Position numbers and translations under genes: made by a program. A stretch of 64,000 bases of DNA, taken from positions 1-64,000 of the forward strand of contig NZ_LT629834.1 in assembly GCF_900106785.1 (NCBI RefSeq), written 5' to 3'. Source of the stretch: Prevotellamassilia timonensis (GTDB lineage: Bacteria > Bacteroidota > Bacteroidia > Bacteroidales > Bacteroidaceae). Positions 17,747-26,102 of the stretch are shown piece by piece. Position 1 is the first letter of the stretch. The number at the start of each line of letters is the position of its first letter. Below the pieces are notes generated by a model, which had not been told where the DNA came from, did not search any database, and saw only the letters and a program-made list of their open reading frames with translations.

Positions 17747-17935
17747 AATGGGGCGACGCGTCCCGATGCTGCTGAAAGAATGCCCCGACGCGAGACGCGT
17801 CGCCCCCATTAGTGCTTGCGTTTCTTCAAGCACCAAATACTACCAACAAACGCTAACTCTAATGGGGGCGACGCGTCTCGCGTCGGGGCATTTTCCAGCA
17901 GCCCCACAACGTGTCACCCCATTAGTGCGTGCGTA
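17747..17935. repeat. REP-like GACGCGTC locus B
   Basis: Three units of the palindromic repeat: a degenerate one at 17747, an inverted one at 17785-17811 (CGCGTCGCCCCCATTAGTGC) and a direct one at 17860-17887, plus AAGCACCAAA/GCTTGCG flanks. It lies in the gap between CotH paralog 2 and the CYTH operon. Confidence 0.75.
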
Positions 17936-17950
17936 TTTTTAATGAATAAT

Positions 17951-18008
17951 ACGGCAGATAGTCAGAGCACAATATATCAGTGATATTGACGCTTCAACTA
18001 TCTGCCGT
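17951..18008 (-). terminator. Terminator hairpin after the CYTH gene
   Basis: ACGGCAGATAGT (17951-17962) and ACTATCTGCCGT (17997-18008) form a perfect 12-bp stem, with AATATATCAGTGATATT in the loop also able to pair. It lies 35 nt beyond the CYTH stop. Confidence 0.65.
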
Positions 18009-18042
18009 TGTCAAGTAAGGTTCAGTCCCTCGGTGTGGTGAG

Positions 18043-18528
18043 TCAGAGCTTTTCGGCCTCCGTCCAATCCTTGTAGGGGTAAGTGCGCAACGACGAGTTG
18101 TAATACTTGCGGTCGCCCGTCACCTCGCGCCCCACAAAAGGCGCGCGCTCATAGTCCTCATGCTCGCTGCCCAGCTCCACCTCGGCCACCACGAGCCCCT
18201 GGTTGTCGCCATAGAACTCGTCCACCTCGTAGGTGTGGCAGCCAACGGGTACCAGCCAGCGCGTTTTGTCGATGATGCCAGGCTCACACAGCCGCATGAG
18301 CGACAGAGCCTCATCCTTGGTTATTTCCTTTTCAAATTCGTAGCGCGACAGTCCACCGTTGAGCGAGGGCCCCTTGATGGTGAGGTAGCCCTTGTCGTCG
18401 CGCAGCCTCACGCGCACCGTGCGCCCGCGCCCACTGCAGATGTACCCCTGCATGATGCGGCTGTGCGATGCGGATAGCGACTTGTAGTCGCCCACAACCA
18501 AAAATTTGCGTTCTATTTCGAGTGGCAT
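18043..18528 (-). CDS. CYTH-domain protein (triphosphate tunnel metalloenzyme)
   Basis: 161 aa from the ATG at 18528, beginning MPLEIERKFLV with the defining ExExK motif at residues 4-8. The stop side is TAEAEKL. CYTH proteins form an eight-strand tunnel that binds triphosphate and metal; bacterial single-domain members are mostly inorganic triphosphatases, some adenylate cyclases. Charged tunnel residues are visible in TVRVRLRDDKGYLTIKG, RYEFEKEI, DKTRWLVP, YEVDEFYGDN and VVAEVELGSE. It is probably co-transcribed with the small membrane protein that ends 16 nt upstream. Enzymatic specificity is not determined. Confidence 0.9.
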   Translation of the reverse strand: MPLEIERKFLVVGDYKSLSASHSRIMQGYICSGRGRTVRVRLRDDKGYLTIKGPSLNGGLSRYEFEKEITKDEALSLMRLCEPGIIDKTRWLVPVGCHTYEVDEFYGDNQGLVVAEVELGSEHEDYERAPFVGREVTGDRKYYNSSLRTYPYKDWTEAEKL

Positions 18529-18544
18529 ACTTATGCAGTTATCA

Positions 18545-18688
18545 TTACGCTTGCACAAAATAGTAAGCGGCCATTCCCAGCACGAGCAGCAAGAATAGTA
18601 CACCCACTATGCCAAACATGACATTGCGTGCTTGTTTGCGTTCCATGGCCTCACGGGCCTTCTTTTTAATAGCATGTTTTACTTTCAT
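18545..18688 (-). CDS. Small single-pass membrane protein
   Basis: About 47 aa from the ATG at 18688 (MKVKHAIKKKAREAMERK...); an ATG at 18694 is also possible. A strongly basic amphipathic N-terminus is followed by one membrane segment (MFGIVGVLFLLLVLGMAAYYF) and almost no tail, so the positive-inside rule predicts N-in topology. It lies 16 nt before the CYTH gene on the same strand. I do not recognise a family. Confidence 0.5.
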   Translation of the reverse strand: MKVKHAIKKKAREAMERKQARNVMFGIVGVLFLLLVLGMAAYYFVQA

Positions 18689-18903
18689 GGTCATATAGAG
18701 TTTAATACGCGGGCAGAAATGGCACACGGGCTGTCATGCAGACGGGCAGGTCAGTCGAGTGCCTGCGTTCATTACCGGTTTGTCGTTAACACCTGCAAGT
18801 AGTGCAGCACCCCCCTGCTTGCCACCCCGTCAACCCATATTACTGCCAACGGTTAGAGTTAAATCAATTTACGTGCGTCAATCAATTCACACGGTGGCGG
18901 CAC

Positions 18904-20022
18904 TTATTCGTTGCCCTTGTCGGCAAACTCCATAAGGTAAGCCTTAATAAAGCCATCGATTTTGCCGTCCATCACCCCGTTCACATCGCTCGTTTGAAAG
19001 CCCGTGCGGTGGTCCTTCACGCGTCGGTCGTCAAACACGTAGCTGCGTATCTGGCTACCCCACTCAATCTTCTTCTTGCCAGCCTCAATCTTGGCCTGTT
19101 CTGCCTTGCGCTTTTGCAGGGCACGGTCGTAGAGTTGTGAGCGGAGCAGACGCATGGCATTCTCACGGTTCTCAAGCTGCTTGCGGCTCTCGGTGTTCTC
19201 AATCAATATTTCCTCAGTCTCGCCAGTGTCGGGGTCGGTGTACTGGTAGCGCAAGCGCACACCCGTCTCCACCTTGTTCACATTCTGGCCACCCGCACCG
19301 CCTGAGCGGAAGAGGTCCCACGATATTTTAGACGGGTCGACATACACCTCGATGGTATCGTCCACCAATGGGGTGACAAACACCGATGCAAACGACGTCA
19401 TGCGCTTGCCCTGCGCGTTGTAGGGCGACACACGCACCAGGCGGTGCACACCATTCTCGCTCTTCAGGTAACCATAGGCCGAGTCGCCCTCAATCTCCAT
19501 AGTCACCGTCTTGATGCCAGCCTCATCGCCGTCTTGCAGGTGCGATATGTTGCACTTGTAGTCGTGCGCCTCGGCATAGCGCATATACATACGCATCAGC
19601 ATCGAAGCCCAGTCCTGGCTCTCGGTGCCACCGGCACCCGAGTTAATTTTGAGCACACACGACATTTGGTCCTCCTCCTGGCGCAGCATGTTGCGCAGTT
19701 CGAGTTCCTCGATGGCCTCCATACACTTGCTGTAATTGTCGTCCACCTCTTCCTCGGTCACCATCTCCTCCTTGTAAAAGTCGAAGGCGAGGGCGAGTTC
19801 GTCAACAAGAGTCTTGACGTGCTTGTAACCTTCAATCCACTTTTCAATGCCCTTCACCTTCTTCATTTGTTCCTCAGCGCGTTTGGCATCGTCCCAAAAT
19901 CCGGGGTCCTGTGTGCGCAGCTGCTCCTCTTCGAGCTGCATGGTTTTGGCGTCAATGTCGAGGTACTTGTAAAGGGCCGCCACGCGGTCCTGGGCATCTT
20001 TAAGTTGGTCAGAAGTTATCAT
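18904..20022 (-). CDS. prfB: Peptide chain release factor 2
   Basis: 372 aa. RF2 ends translation at UGA and UAA. The peptidyl-hydrolase loop GGQ is at 244-246 (GGAGGQNVNK). The codon-recognition tripeptide position reads SPY (199-201), the RF2-type SPF place rather than RF1-type PxT. Most bacteria make RF2 through a programmed +1 frameshift at CUU-UGA near codon 25. The matching place here (ALYKYLDIDAK) reads TAC CTC GAC with no UGA, so the gene is continuous and this autoregulation is missing. It lies alone on the minus strand between the CYTH pair and the acyl-CoA ligase. Confidence 0.95.
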   Translation of the reverse strand: MITSDQLKDAQDRVAALYKYLDIDAKTMQLEEEQLRTQDPGFWDDAKRAEEQMKKVKGIEKWIEGYKHVKTLVDELALAFDFYKEEMVTEEEVDDNYSKCMEAIEELELRNMLRQEEDQMSCVLKINSGAGGTESQDWASMLMRMYMRYAEAHDYKCNISHLQDGDEAGIKTVTMEIEGDSAYGYLKSENGVHRLVRVSPYNAQGKRMTSFASVFVTPLVDDTIEVYVDPSKISWDLFRSGGAGGQNVNKVETGVRLRYQYTDPDTGETEEILIENTESRKQLENRENAMRLLRSQLYDRALQKRKAEQAKIEAGKKKIEWGSQIRSYVFDDRRVKDHRTGFQTSDVNGVMDGKIDGFIKAYLMEFADKGNE

Positions 20023-20235
20023 TATATAGTCGTTATGTTTTTACTATTCAACAGCGGATTATCTGGTTAAGGGACTGACAAACTGTCGGGGTAACAAGTA
20101 AGCATACTGTACACCACTTGTTATGTTAAAGTCAGAGTGACGAGAAGCCCGAAAGGCTTGGCAAACTTACCTGTTACGCCGCAAACTTGTTTACTTGTCA
20201 ACCATTTCCGCCTGCGCGTTATTCAATTCAGCGTG

Positions 20236-22083
20236 TCACGCCTTGGCAGCGGCCTCAGCCTCAGCCTCGGCATATATTTGTTCTATCTGTTCGGCATAAT
20301 GCTCATACACCACGCGGCGGCGCACCTTGAGCGTGTTGGTCAGCTCGCCATTGTCCATGGTGAAGGGGTGCGGCAGCAGAATGAAGCGCTTTATCTGCTC
20401 GTAGTGGGCAAGATCCTGCTGCAGCGTTTCGATGCGCTCGGTGTAGAACTTTATTATAGCAGGGTGTGTGCATAGTTCCTCGCGCGATGCCACGCTGATG
20501 CCCTTGGTCTTGGCATAGTCCTCGAGCAACTTGTAGCTTGGCACAATGAGCGCACTCACAAACTTGCGTTTGTCGGCCACGATAACCGCCTGGTCAAAGT
20601 AGCGGTCGAGCACCAGTTTCGACTCTATCATCTGCGGGGCGATGTACTTGCCATTCGATGTTTTGAACAAATCCTTGATGCGCTCACGCAAAAAGAGTTC
20701 GCCATTCTTCATATATCCCGCATCGCCCGTGTGGAACCACCCGTCGGCATCGATGGCCTCCTTGGTCTGCGAGTCTTTTTTGTAGTAGCCCGGCGTGATG
20801 GTCTTGCCGCGGAGCAGTATCTCATTGTTCTCGCCAAACTTTATCTCTATCTTGTCAATAAGGCGGCCTACCGACCCTATTGTGACGGGCTTGCCCGGTA
20901 TGTCGCACGACACGGTGGCCAGGCTCTCGGTCAGGCCGTAGCCCACCACCATGTTGATGCCGGCGGCATGGGCAAACACCTCCACCTCGGGTGACACAGC
21001 GGCGCCGGCTGTGGGGAAGAAGTTGGCACGCTCCAGGCCCAGCGTCTTGCGCAGCAGCTTGATAATGGTTTTGTCGTAAAGCTTGTACTGCAAGCTCAGG
21101 CCCATCGGGGCATTCTTGCCCTTCGCCTTGTAATTCACCCAGTAGCGCTTGCCCACCTCGAGTGCCTCGCGTATGAGTTTGCGCTCCATAAACGAGCCGT
21201 TCTCCATCTTTTCGAGCACAGCCTGGTACACCTTTTCCCAAAATCGGGGCACGGCACACATGCACGTGGGGTGCACCTCCTGCATGGAGCGCTGCACGTC
21301 GGCCGGACGCAGGTTGATGCACTGCAGTGCACCCTCGGTCAAGCCCAGATAACACCATGCACGCTCAAAGATGTGGGTGTAGGGCAGGAAGTTGAGAAAC
21401 ACATCGTCCTCGCTCAAGGGCAGCACGGCATCGTTCACACGGAAGCCCTCACGATACTGGCCGTAGGTGAGCATCACGCCCTTGCTCTGTCCGGTGGTGC
21501 CGCTGGTGTAGAGTATGTTGCACAGGTCGTCGTAGTTGGCATCGGCCTGACGCTTTTTGTATTCATCTTTCAAGGCCTCCGAAATGCCACCAGCCAGTTC
21601 CTGTTTCAAGAAATCGGCAAAGTACACCGACAGGTGGTCGGTGGGGTTTTTCTTCACCTTGGGGTCGAATATGATGATGCGCTCGAGCGTGCGCGCCACA
21701 GATATCACACTGAAAGCCACATCGTACTGCTGCTGTTCACCTACAAACAAGAAGCGCACCTGCGCATCGTTAAGCATGTAGGTTATTTGTGCAGCACTGC
21801 TTGTGGCATAGAATGGTATGGTCACCGCGCGTATGCCGTAGGCACCAAAGTCAACATAGTGAGTTTCGGGTTTGTTCTGCGAGAATACGGCAATATTCTC
21901 CTGCACTCCCACGCCCAGGCGCAACAGTGCAAAGGACACCTTTTGCACATTCAGGGCAAACTCTTTCCACGACACGGGCACCCACTTGTTGAGGTCGTAA
22001 TCGCGATAACTGAGTGCGGCACGGTCGCCGTACTTTTTGGCTTGCTCAAGAATGAGCTTTGACAAGTGACAGATATTTTGCAT
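20236..22083 (-). CDS. Long-chain fatty acid-CoA ligase (AMP-forming)
   Basis: 615 aa from the ATG at 22083 (MQNICHLSKLILEQ). The frame continues 77 codons further without family similarity. It activates long-chain fatty acids to acyl-CoA through an acyl-AMP. The AMP-binding P-loop LYTSGTTGQSKGVML is at about 191-205, followed by FLPYTHIFER, MVVGYGLTES, GWFHTGDAGYM and RIKDLFKTSNGKYIAP, the full set of ANL-superfamily motifs. The C-terminal lid has Lys-rich KFVSALIVPSY and ends in an Ala/Glu-rich tail (YAEAEAEAAAKA). It is monocistronic, with about 1.3 kb of noncoding DNA upstream. Chain-length preference is not visible. Confidence 0.93.
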   Translation of the reverse strand: MQNICHLSKLILEQAKKYGDRAALSYRDYDLNKWVPVSWKEFALNVQKVSFALLRLGVGVQENIAVFSQNKPETHYVDFGAYGIRAVTIPFYATSSAAQITYMLNDAQVRFLFVGEQQQYDVAFSVISVARTLERIIIFDPKVKKNPTDHLSVYFADFLKQELAGGISEALKDEYKKRQADANYDDLCNILYTSGTTGQSKGVMLTYGQYREGFRVNDAVLPLSEDDVFLNFLPYTHIFERAWCYLGLTEGALQCINLRPADVQRSMQEVHPTCMCAVPRFWEKVYQAVLEKMENGSFMERKLIREALEVGKRYWVNYKAKGKNAPMGLSLQYKLYDKTIIKLLRKTLGLERANFFPTAGAAVSPEVEVFAHAAGINMVVGYGLTESLATVSCDIPGKPVTIGSVGRLIDKIEIKFGENNEILLRGKTITPGYYKKDSQTKEAIDADGWFHTGDAGYMKNGELFLRERIKDLFKTSNGKYIAPQMIESKLVLDRYFDQAVIVADKRKFVSALIVPSYKLLEDYAKTKGISVASREELCTHPAIIKFYTERIETLQQDLAHYEQIKRFILLPHPFTMDNGELTNTLKVRRRVVYEHYAEQIEQIYAEAEAEAAAKA

Positions 22084-22390
22084 AGCATGCAGTTTTTTGG
22101 GGGCAAGCCCAATGGCGAGGGATGCAAGCGCAACCGGCCAATGTGGCATACATATTATATATATGCGTGTGCCACGCGGACTTCCTGCCCCGTTAAAACG
22201 CCTTTTGCCGCCAATGCCCCACCCTAATGGTGCAACACCGCGGCTCTTTGCGTTTTTAGTAATTAAGGAAAGGATGTAAACATCTTTCACGCAAAGGTAT
22301 TTATTTCTTTGCAAACGTACAACAAAATACGGGCTTATTTGTGCGCTCGTGCCACCAAGCGGCCAAGCGCCAAACGGGGTGCTGCCACGC

Positions 22391-22500
22391 GGTGCTACGA
22401 CAGCGGGAGGGCGGTTTGCCCGTTACGGGAGAGCGGATTTTGCGTCGGACGGACTGATTTTCCGCCCTCCCGTAACCGAAAAACCGCCCTCCCGCAAGTG
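22391..22500. repeat. GC-rich inverted repeats (CGGGAGGGCGG family)
   Basis: GCGGGAGGGCGGTTT (about 22392) is inverted at AAACCGCCCTCCCGC (22484-22498). Between them are GTTACGGGAGAGCGGATTTT and, inverted, TTTCCGCCCTCCCGTAAC. The same words occur at 509-585. It is dispersed noncoding palindromic DNA upstream of the acyl-CoA ligase. Confidence 0.6.
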
Positions 22501-22799
22501 TTCCGCCCGTCTGCCGACGGTGTATGTCCCGTGGCCGACGAATCTGCTGCCACAAGGCGCATGGTGCATAACTTTATATTGCGGTCCGGTAAAACGCCGA
22601 AACGCAACTTTTTCCGTCTTAAACCCTTTATAAATAGGGCTTCATGCCCTTTATTTCAAAAAGTAAGCTCCTTTAGTTAACTGTACATAGCCGCAGAACT
22701 TTTATTGGCATAAAAGCGAATCACGAAATATGGCAGCGACCACGTTGCCCGTGACACCTTTTTATGCTTTGGAGTTTTACCAGAAAGCAATATGTTACA

Positions 22800-23107
22800 A
22801 TCGCTCACGGATCGCACCGATAGCACGGATTTTTTTGCTTGTGCAACGTGCTTTAGCACCACGGAGATGACGGATTTTACGGATTTTGTGAGCATTGCAT
22901 GCTCACTTCGCTATTAGCTCGTTGCTGCAACCAGGTACCTTACTACATAATCTGTGCTAACGTATTTTGCCACGGGTACGTTACGGGCCCCAATAGCGAA
23001 GTGAGCATGCAATGCTCACAAAATCCGTAAAATCCGTCATCTCCGTGGTGCTAAAGCACATTGCATAAGCAAAAAAATCCGTGCAATCTGTGCGATCCGT
23101 GAGCGAT
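22800..23107. repeat. Long inverted repeat, 116-bp arms, 76-bp spacer
   Basis: The left arm (22800-22915) begins ATCGCTCACGGATCGCAC and ends TCACTTCGCTATT. The right arm (22992-23107) is its near-perfect reverse complement, with about five mismatches. The arms contain short GGATTTTACGGATTTT words and GAGCATTGCATGCTC, itself a palindrome. No coding capacity is seen. An RNA or single strand of this region would fold into a very long hairpin. The surrounding DNA from 22084 to 23175 holds no gene that I can support. Confidence 0.9.
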
Positions 23108-23175
23108 AATATCAGAATGGGTTAACCGCACAGCAATAATAACTTTATGCGGAATGTAGCGAAATATTATGCACA

Positions 23176-23198
23176 TTATGCAATTTTTATTTGCATAA
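23176..23198 (+). promoter_or_regulatory. Probable ArgR operator
   Basis: TTATGCAA (23176-23183) and TTGCATAA (23191-23198) form an exact 8-bp inverted repeat around TTTTTAT. A further ATTATGCAC lies just upstream at about 23167. It precedes the -7 element of the argR operon by about 26 nt. ArgR regulators bind AT-rich palindromic boxes of about 18-20 bp, so this is inferred to be an autoregulatory and operon-wide site. Confidence 0.55.
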
Positions 23199-23223
23199 CT
23201 CGTGCAAGTTGTAATATTATTTG

Positions 23224-23231
23224 TATATTTG
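23224..23231 (+). promoter_or_regulatory. -7 promoter element of the arginine operon
   Basis: TATATTTG matches TAnnTTTG and is followed by CAGCATAATT. The start of transcription would be near 23238, so the transcript leader includes repeat copy 3. Confidence 0.6.
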
Positions 23232-23254
23232 CAGCATAATTACAAAACAAACAC

Positions 23255-23427
23255 AAGCAGGTGTTCAAATTTATTTTTACATCGAAAGTGCGTTGTCGTG
23301 AAGCAAGTGCCTCCTTCGGGCAAAGGGCCATAGCGGGCCATGCCGCTTAAAGCGGAGGAGGCATATGCACCGGGCTACGCACCTGCGGCATAAAAACGGC
23401 GCCTGCTGATTGTATAAACACCTATTT
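23255..23427 (+). mobile_element. Inverted-repeat element, copy 3 (diverged, about 173 bp)
   Basis: The left tip AAGCAGGTGTTCAAATTTAT and right part GCCTGCTGATTGTATAAACACCTATTT match the 185-bp family. The right tip has lost the TAATTTTGA portion and the interior is diverged (TCCTTCGGGCAAAGGGCCATAGCGGGCCATG). It lies between the predicted argR promoter and the argR start codon. Confidence 0.75.
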
Positions 23428-23433
23428 ATAAAT

Positions 23434-23922
23434 ATGAGCAACAGATTGCAGCGCCTTGAGGTGCTAAGAGTGATACTTGCCAGCAGCAACAACCTGAGCA
23501 GCCACGAGGAAATACTTGGCGAATTGGCCCAAAATGGCTGCCAGGTGACACAAGCCACCCTGTCGCGCGACTTGGCCAAACTGCACGCCACAAAAATTCT
23601 CACGCCCGACGGCTACCGCTACATACTGCCCGAAAGCCCCATGTACCACCGCACGGTGAAACCCGACGTTGTGCCGCACTATCTGCGCAACAGCGGTTTC
23701 TTGTCTATTGCCTTTTCGGGACACATGGCGGTGCTCAAAACACGACCGGGATATGCCGCCGGACTGGCATCGGACATTGATGCACACAAGCTGAGCAGCG
23801 TGCTCGGCAGCATAGCCGGCGATGACACCATTCTCATTATCATACGCGAGGACTGCACCCGACAGGAGTTTACCGACGAGCTGGGCAATGTGATACCGGC
23901 CTTGCGCAGCATCATTCTTTAA
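23434..23922 (+). CDS. argR: Arginine repressor ArgR
   Basis: 162 aa from the ATG at 23434 (MSNRLQRLEVLRVIL); the eight upstream codons belong to the repeat. The N-terminal winged helix-turn-helix carries VTQATLSRDLAKL, with the SR pair that contacts operator DNA. The C-terminal hexamerisation and arginine-binding domain has LGSIAGDDTILIIIREDC, where the GDD motif binds arginine. It heads the GNAT-argG-argC-argD operon. A TTATGCAA inverted repeat sits in front of the promoter, so it probably represses itself and the pathway when arginine is plentiful. Confidence 0.94.
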   Translation: MSNRLQRLEVLRVILASSNNLSSHEEILGELAQNGCQVTQATLSRDLAKLHATKILTPDGYRYILPESPMYHRTVKPDVVPHYLRNSGFLSIAFSGHMAVLKTRPGYAAGLASDIDAHKLSSVLGSIAGDDTILIIIREDCTRQEFTDELGNVIPALRSIIL

Positions 23923-24007
23923 CGACTATATGCACGCGCCAGGCGGTGCGTACAGCACTTACTTTACTGCATACTTAACACAACCCACAAATAAACTTAA
24001 CAACGTA

Positions 24008-24637
24008 ATGGAAGAATACGACGATGACATAAGAGTAGTCGTGGCAGACGCCAGCCACGAGAAATACGTCGACACCATACTTAAAACCATAACCGATGCT
24101 GCCAAGGTGCGCGGCTCGGGCATTGCAAGCCGCACACACGAGTATGTGGCTACCAAAATGAAGGAGCGCAAGGCTATTATAGCCCTCTACGGCGAGGAGT
24201 TTGCCGGCTTTTGCTACATCGAGAGTTGGGAGAACAAGCACTATGTGGCCAACTCGGGCTTGATAGTGGTGCCTAAGTTCCGCGGCCACCACCTGGCCAC
24301 CCGCATCAAGCGCCTGGCCTTCTCGCTGAGCCGTGTGCGCTGGCCGCACGCCAAAATATTTGGTCTGACCAGTTCGGGCCCCGTCATGCGCATCAACACC
24401 TCGTTGGGATATGTGCCAGTGCCGTTCAGCGAACTGACGCAGGACGATGAGTACTGGAAGGGCTGCGGTACACCCGATGCGCCATGCTGCATCAACTGCG
24501 ATGTGCTGGCACGCACCAAGCGCAAATACTGTGTGTGCACGGGTATGCTCTTTGACCCCGAACGCCACCCTGACGCCAAACTGCCGGTGGAAATTCCGCA
24601 GGACGTGCTCGACTTTATCAAAACGCACGAGGCGTAA
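24008..24637 (+). CDS. GNAT acyltransferase with Cys-rich C-terminus, candidate first step of arginine synthesis
   Basis: 209 aa from the ATG at 24008. The GNAT fold is supported by NSGLIVVPKFRGHHLATRIK (83-101), where RGHHLA takes the acyl-CoA-binding position, and by GLTSSGPVMRINTSLGYVPV. The C-terminus carries a cysteine cluster between 153 and 177 (C153, C160, C161, C164, C175, C177) in GCGTPDAPCCINCDVL and KYCVCTGML, which looks metal-binding. It lies between argR and argG in one operon. Bacteroidota use N-succinyl intermediates for arginine synthesis, so a glutamate N-acyltransferase (acetyl or succinyl) is a reasonable inference, not proven. No argA or argJ is seen here. Confidence 0.8.
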   Translation: MEEYDDDIRVVVADASHEKYVDTILKTITDAAKVRGSGIASRTHEYVATKMKERKAIIALYGEEFAGFCYIESWENKHYVANSGLIVVPKFRGHHLATRIKRLAFSLSRVRWPHAKIFGLTSSGPVMRINTSLGYVPVPFSELTQDDEYWKGCGTPDAPCCINCDVLARTKRKYCVCTGMLFDPERHPDAKLPVEIPQDVLDFIKTHEA

Positions 24638-24695
24638 GGGAACCATCACTTGACAATTTAATACAACACACAACACTCTCAACACGCTATATATC

Positions 24696-25895
24696 ATGTC
24701 AAAGAAGAAAGTAGTGGTTGCCTTTAGCGGCGGCCTTGACACATCATACACGGTTATGTACCTGGCCAAAGAAAAAGGGTACGAGGTATATGCAGCCTGC
24801 GCCAACACGGGCGGCTTCAGCGCCGAGCAGCTCAAGACGAATGAGGAAAACGCCTACAAACTGGGTGCCACAAAGTATGTGACACTCGACGTAACACACG
24901 AGTACTACGACAAGAGCCTCAAGTTTATGGTGTACGGCAATGTGCTGCGCAACAATGTTTACCCCATCTCGGTGTCGTCGGAACGTATATTCCAGGGCAT
25001 GGCCATTGCTCGCTATGCCAAGGAGATTGGCGCCGATGCCATTGCACACGGCTCAACGGGTGCGGGCAACGACCAGGTGCGCTTTGACATGACCTTCCTG
25101 GTGATGTGCCCCGACATGAAGATTATCACCCTTACACGCGATGGCAACCTGTCGCGCAAGGAGGAGGTGGACTACCTCAACCAGCATGGTTTCAAGGCTG
25201 ACTTTACCAAACTTAAGTACTCGTACAACGTGGGTATTTGGGGCACGAGCATCTGCGGCGGCGAGATATTGGACTCTGCACAGGGGCTGCCCGAGAGTGC
25301 TTACCTCAAGCAGGTGACCAAGCAGGGCACCGAACAGCTCAAACTGACCTTCGAGAAGGGTGAGCTCAAGGCCATTAACGGCACACGCTACGACGACCCC
25401 ATCGAGGCCATAACCAAGGTGGAGGAGATTGGCGCTGCCTATGGCATAGGCCGCGACATGCACGTGGGCGACACCATCATCGGCATCAAGGGCCGTGTGG
25501 GCTTTGAGGCTGCCGCACCGGCGCTTATCATTGGTGCTCACCGCTTCCTCGAAAAGTATACGCTCTCGAAGTGGCAGCAGTACTGGAAGGACCAGGTGGC
25601 TAACTGGTACGGCATGTTCCTGCACGAGAGCCAGTATCTCGAACCGGTGATGCGCGACATCGAGGCCATGCTCACCAGCTCGCAGCGCAATGTGAATGGT
25701 ACGGTTATTCTCGAACTGCGTCCGCTTGGTTTCAGCACAGTGGGCGTGGACAGTCCCGACGACTTGGTTAAGACTAAGTTTGGCGAATATGGCGAAACAC
25801 AGAAGGGCTGGACGGCTGAGGACGCCAAGGGCTTTATCAAGGTGCTCAGCACACCACTCAGAGTGTACTACGCTAACCACCCCGACGGGGAATAA
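24696..25895 (+). CDS. argG: Argininosuccinate synthase
   Basis: 399 aa. It joins citrulline and aspartate with ATP to form argininosuccinate. The PP-loop AFSGGLDTS is at 9-17, and EIGADAIAHGSTGAGNDQVR binds the substrates; SYNVGIWGTSICGGEI is also typical. Its stop codon TAA (25893-25895) overlaps the first two bases of a 185-bp repeat element, which separates it from argC. Confidence 0.96.
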   Translation: MSKKKVVVAFSGGLDTSYTVMYLAKEKGYEVYAACANTGGFSAEQLKTNEENAYKLGATKYVTLDVTHEYYDKSLKFMVYGNVLRNNVYPISVSSERIFQGMAIARYAKEIGADAIAHGSTGAGNDQVRFDMTFLVMCPDMKIITLTRDGNLSRKEEVDYLNQHGFKADFTKLKYSYNVGIWGTSICGGEILDSAQGLPESAYLKQVTKQGTEQLKLTFEKGELKAINGTRYDDPIEAITKVEEIGAAYGIGRDMHVGDTIIGIKGRVGFEAAAPALIIGAHRFLEKYTLSKWQQYWKDQVANWYGMFLHESQYLEPVMRDIEAMLTSSQRNVNGTVILELRPLGFSTVGVDSPDDLVKTKFGEYGETQKGWTAEDAKGFIKVLSTPLRVYYANHPDGE

Positions 25896-26078
25896 GTAGG
25901 TGTTCAAAATTATTTTATACAATCAGTAGGTGTCATTTCCACATTGAAAGCACATTCTCGAGGCGCATCTGTTCCCTTCGCCCTCGGTCACATAGCCCGC
26001 TATGACCCCTCACCCGAAGGAAACATCTGCGCCCCGATAATGCACTTTCAATGTAAAAATAATTTTGAACACCTACTT
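25894..26078 (-). mobile_element. 185-bp inverted-repeat element, copy 4
   Basis: Same length as copies 1 and 2 and nearly identical to them. It starts inside the argG stop codon and ends 24 nt before the argC ATG. Its orientation is opposite to that of copies 1 and 2 relative to the downstream gene, but because the tips are inverted repeats TAATTTTG still points into argC. Confidence 0.85.
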
Positions 26079-26102
26079 AACTACGACAAAACGCTTCTTT
26101 AC

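Noticed and set aside
22861-23050. CRISPR-like short repeats (ACGGATTTTACGGATTTT)
   Set aside because: The words belong to the arms of one long inverted repeat. There is no regular repeat-spacer array and no cas gene.
25944-26078. Shared 45-codon frame (MKAHSR..SVPF..GHIARY) inside the 185-bp elements
   Set aside because: It is open in copies 1, 2 and 4 only because these are nearly identical and of the same length. It has no start signal of its own, and copy 3 does not keep it.
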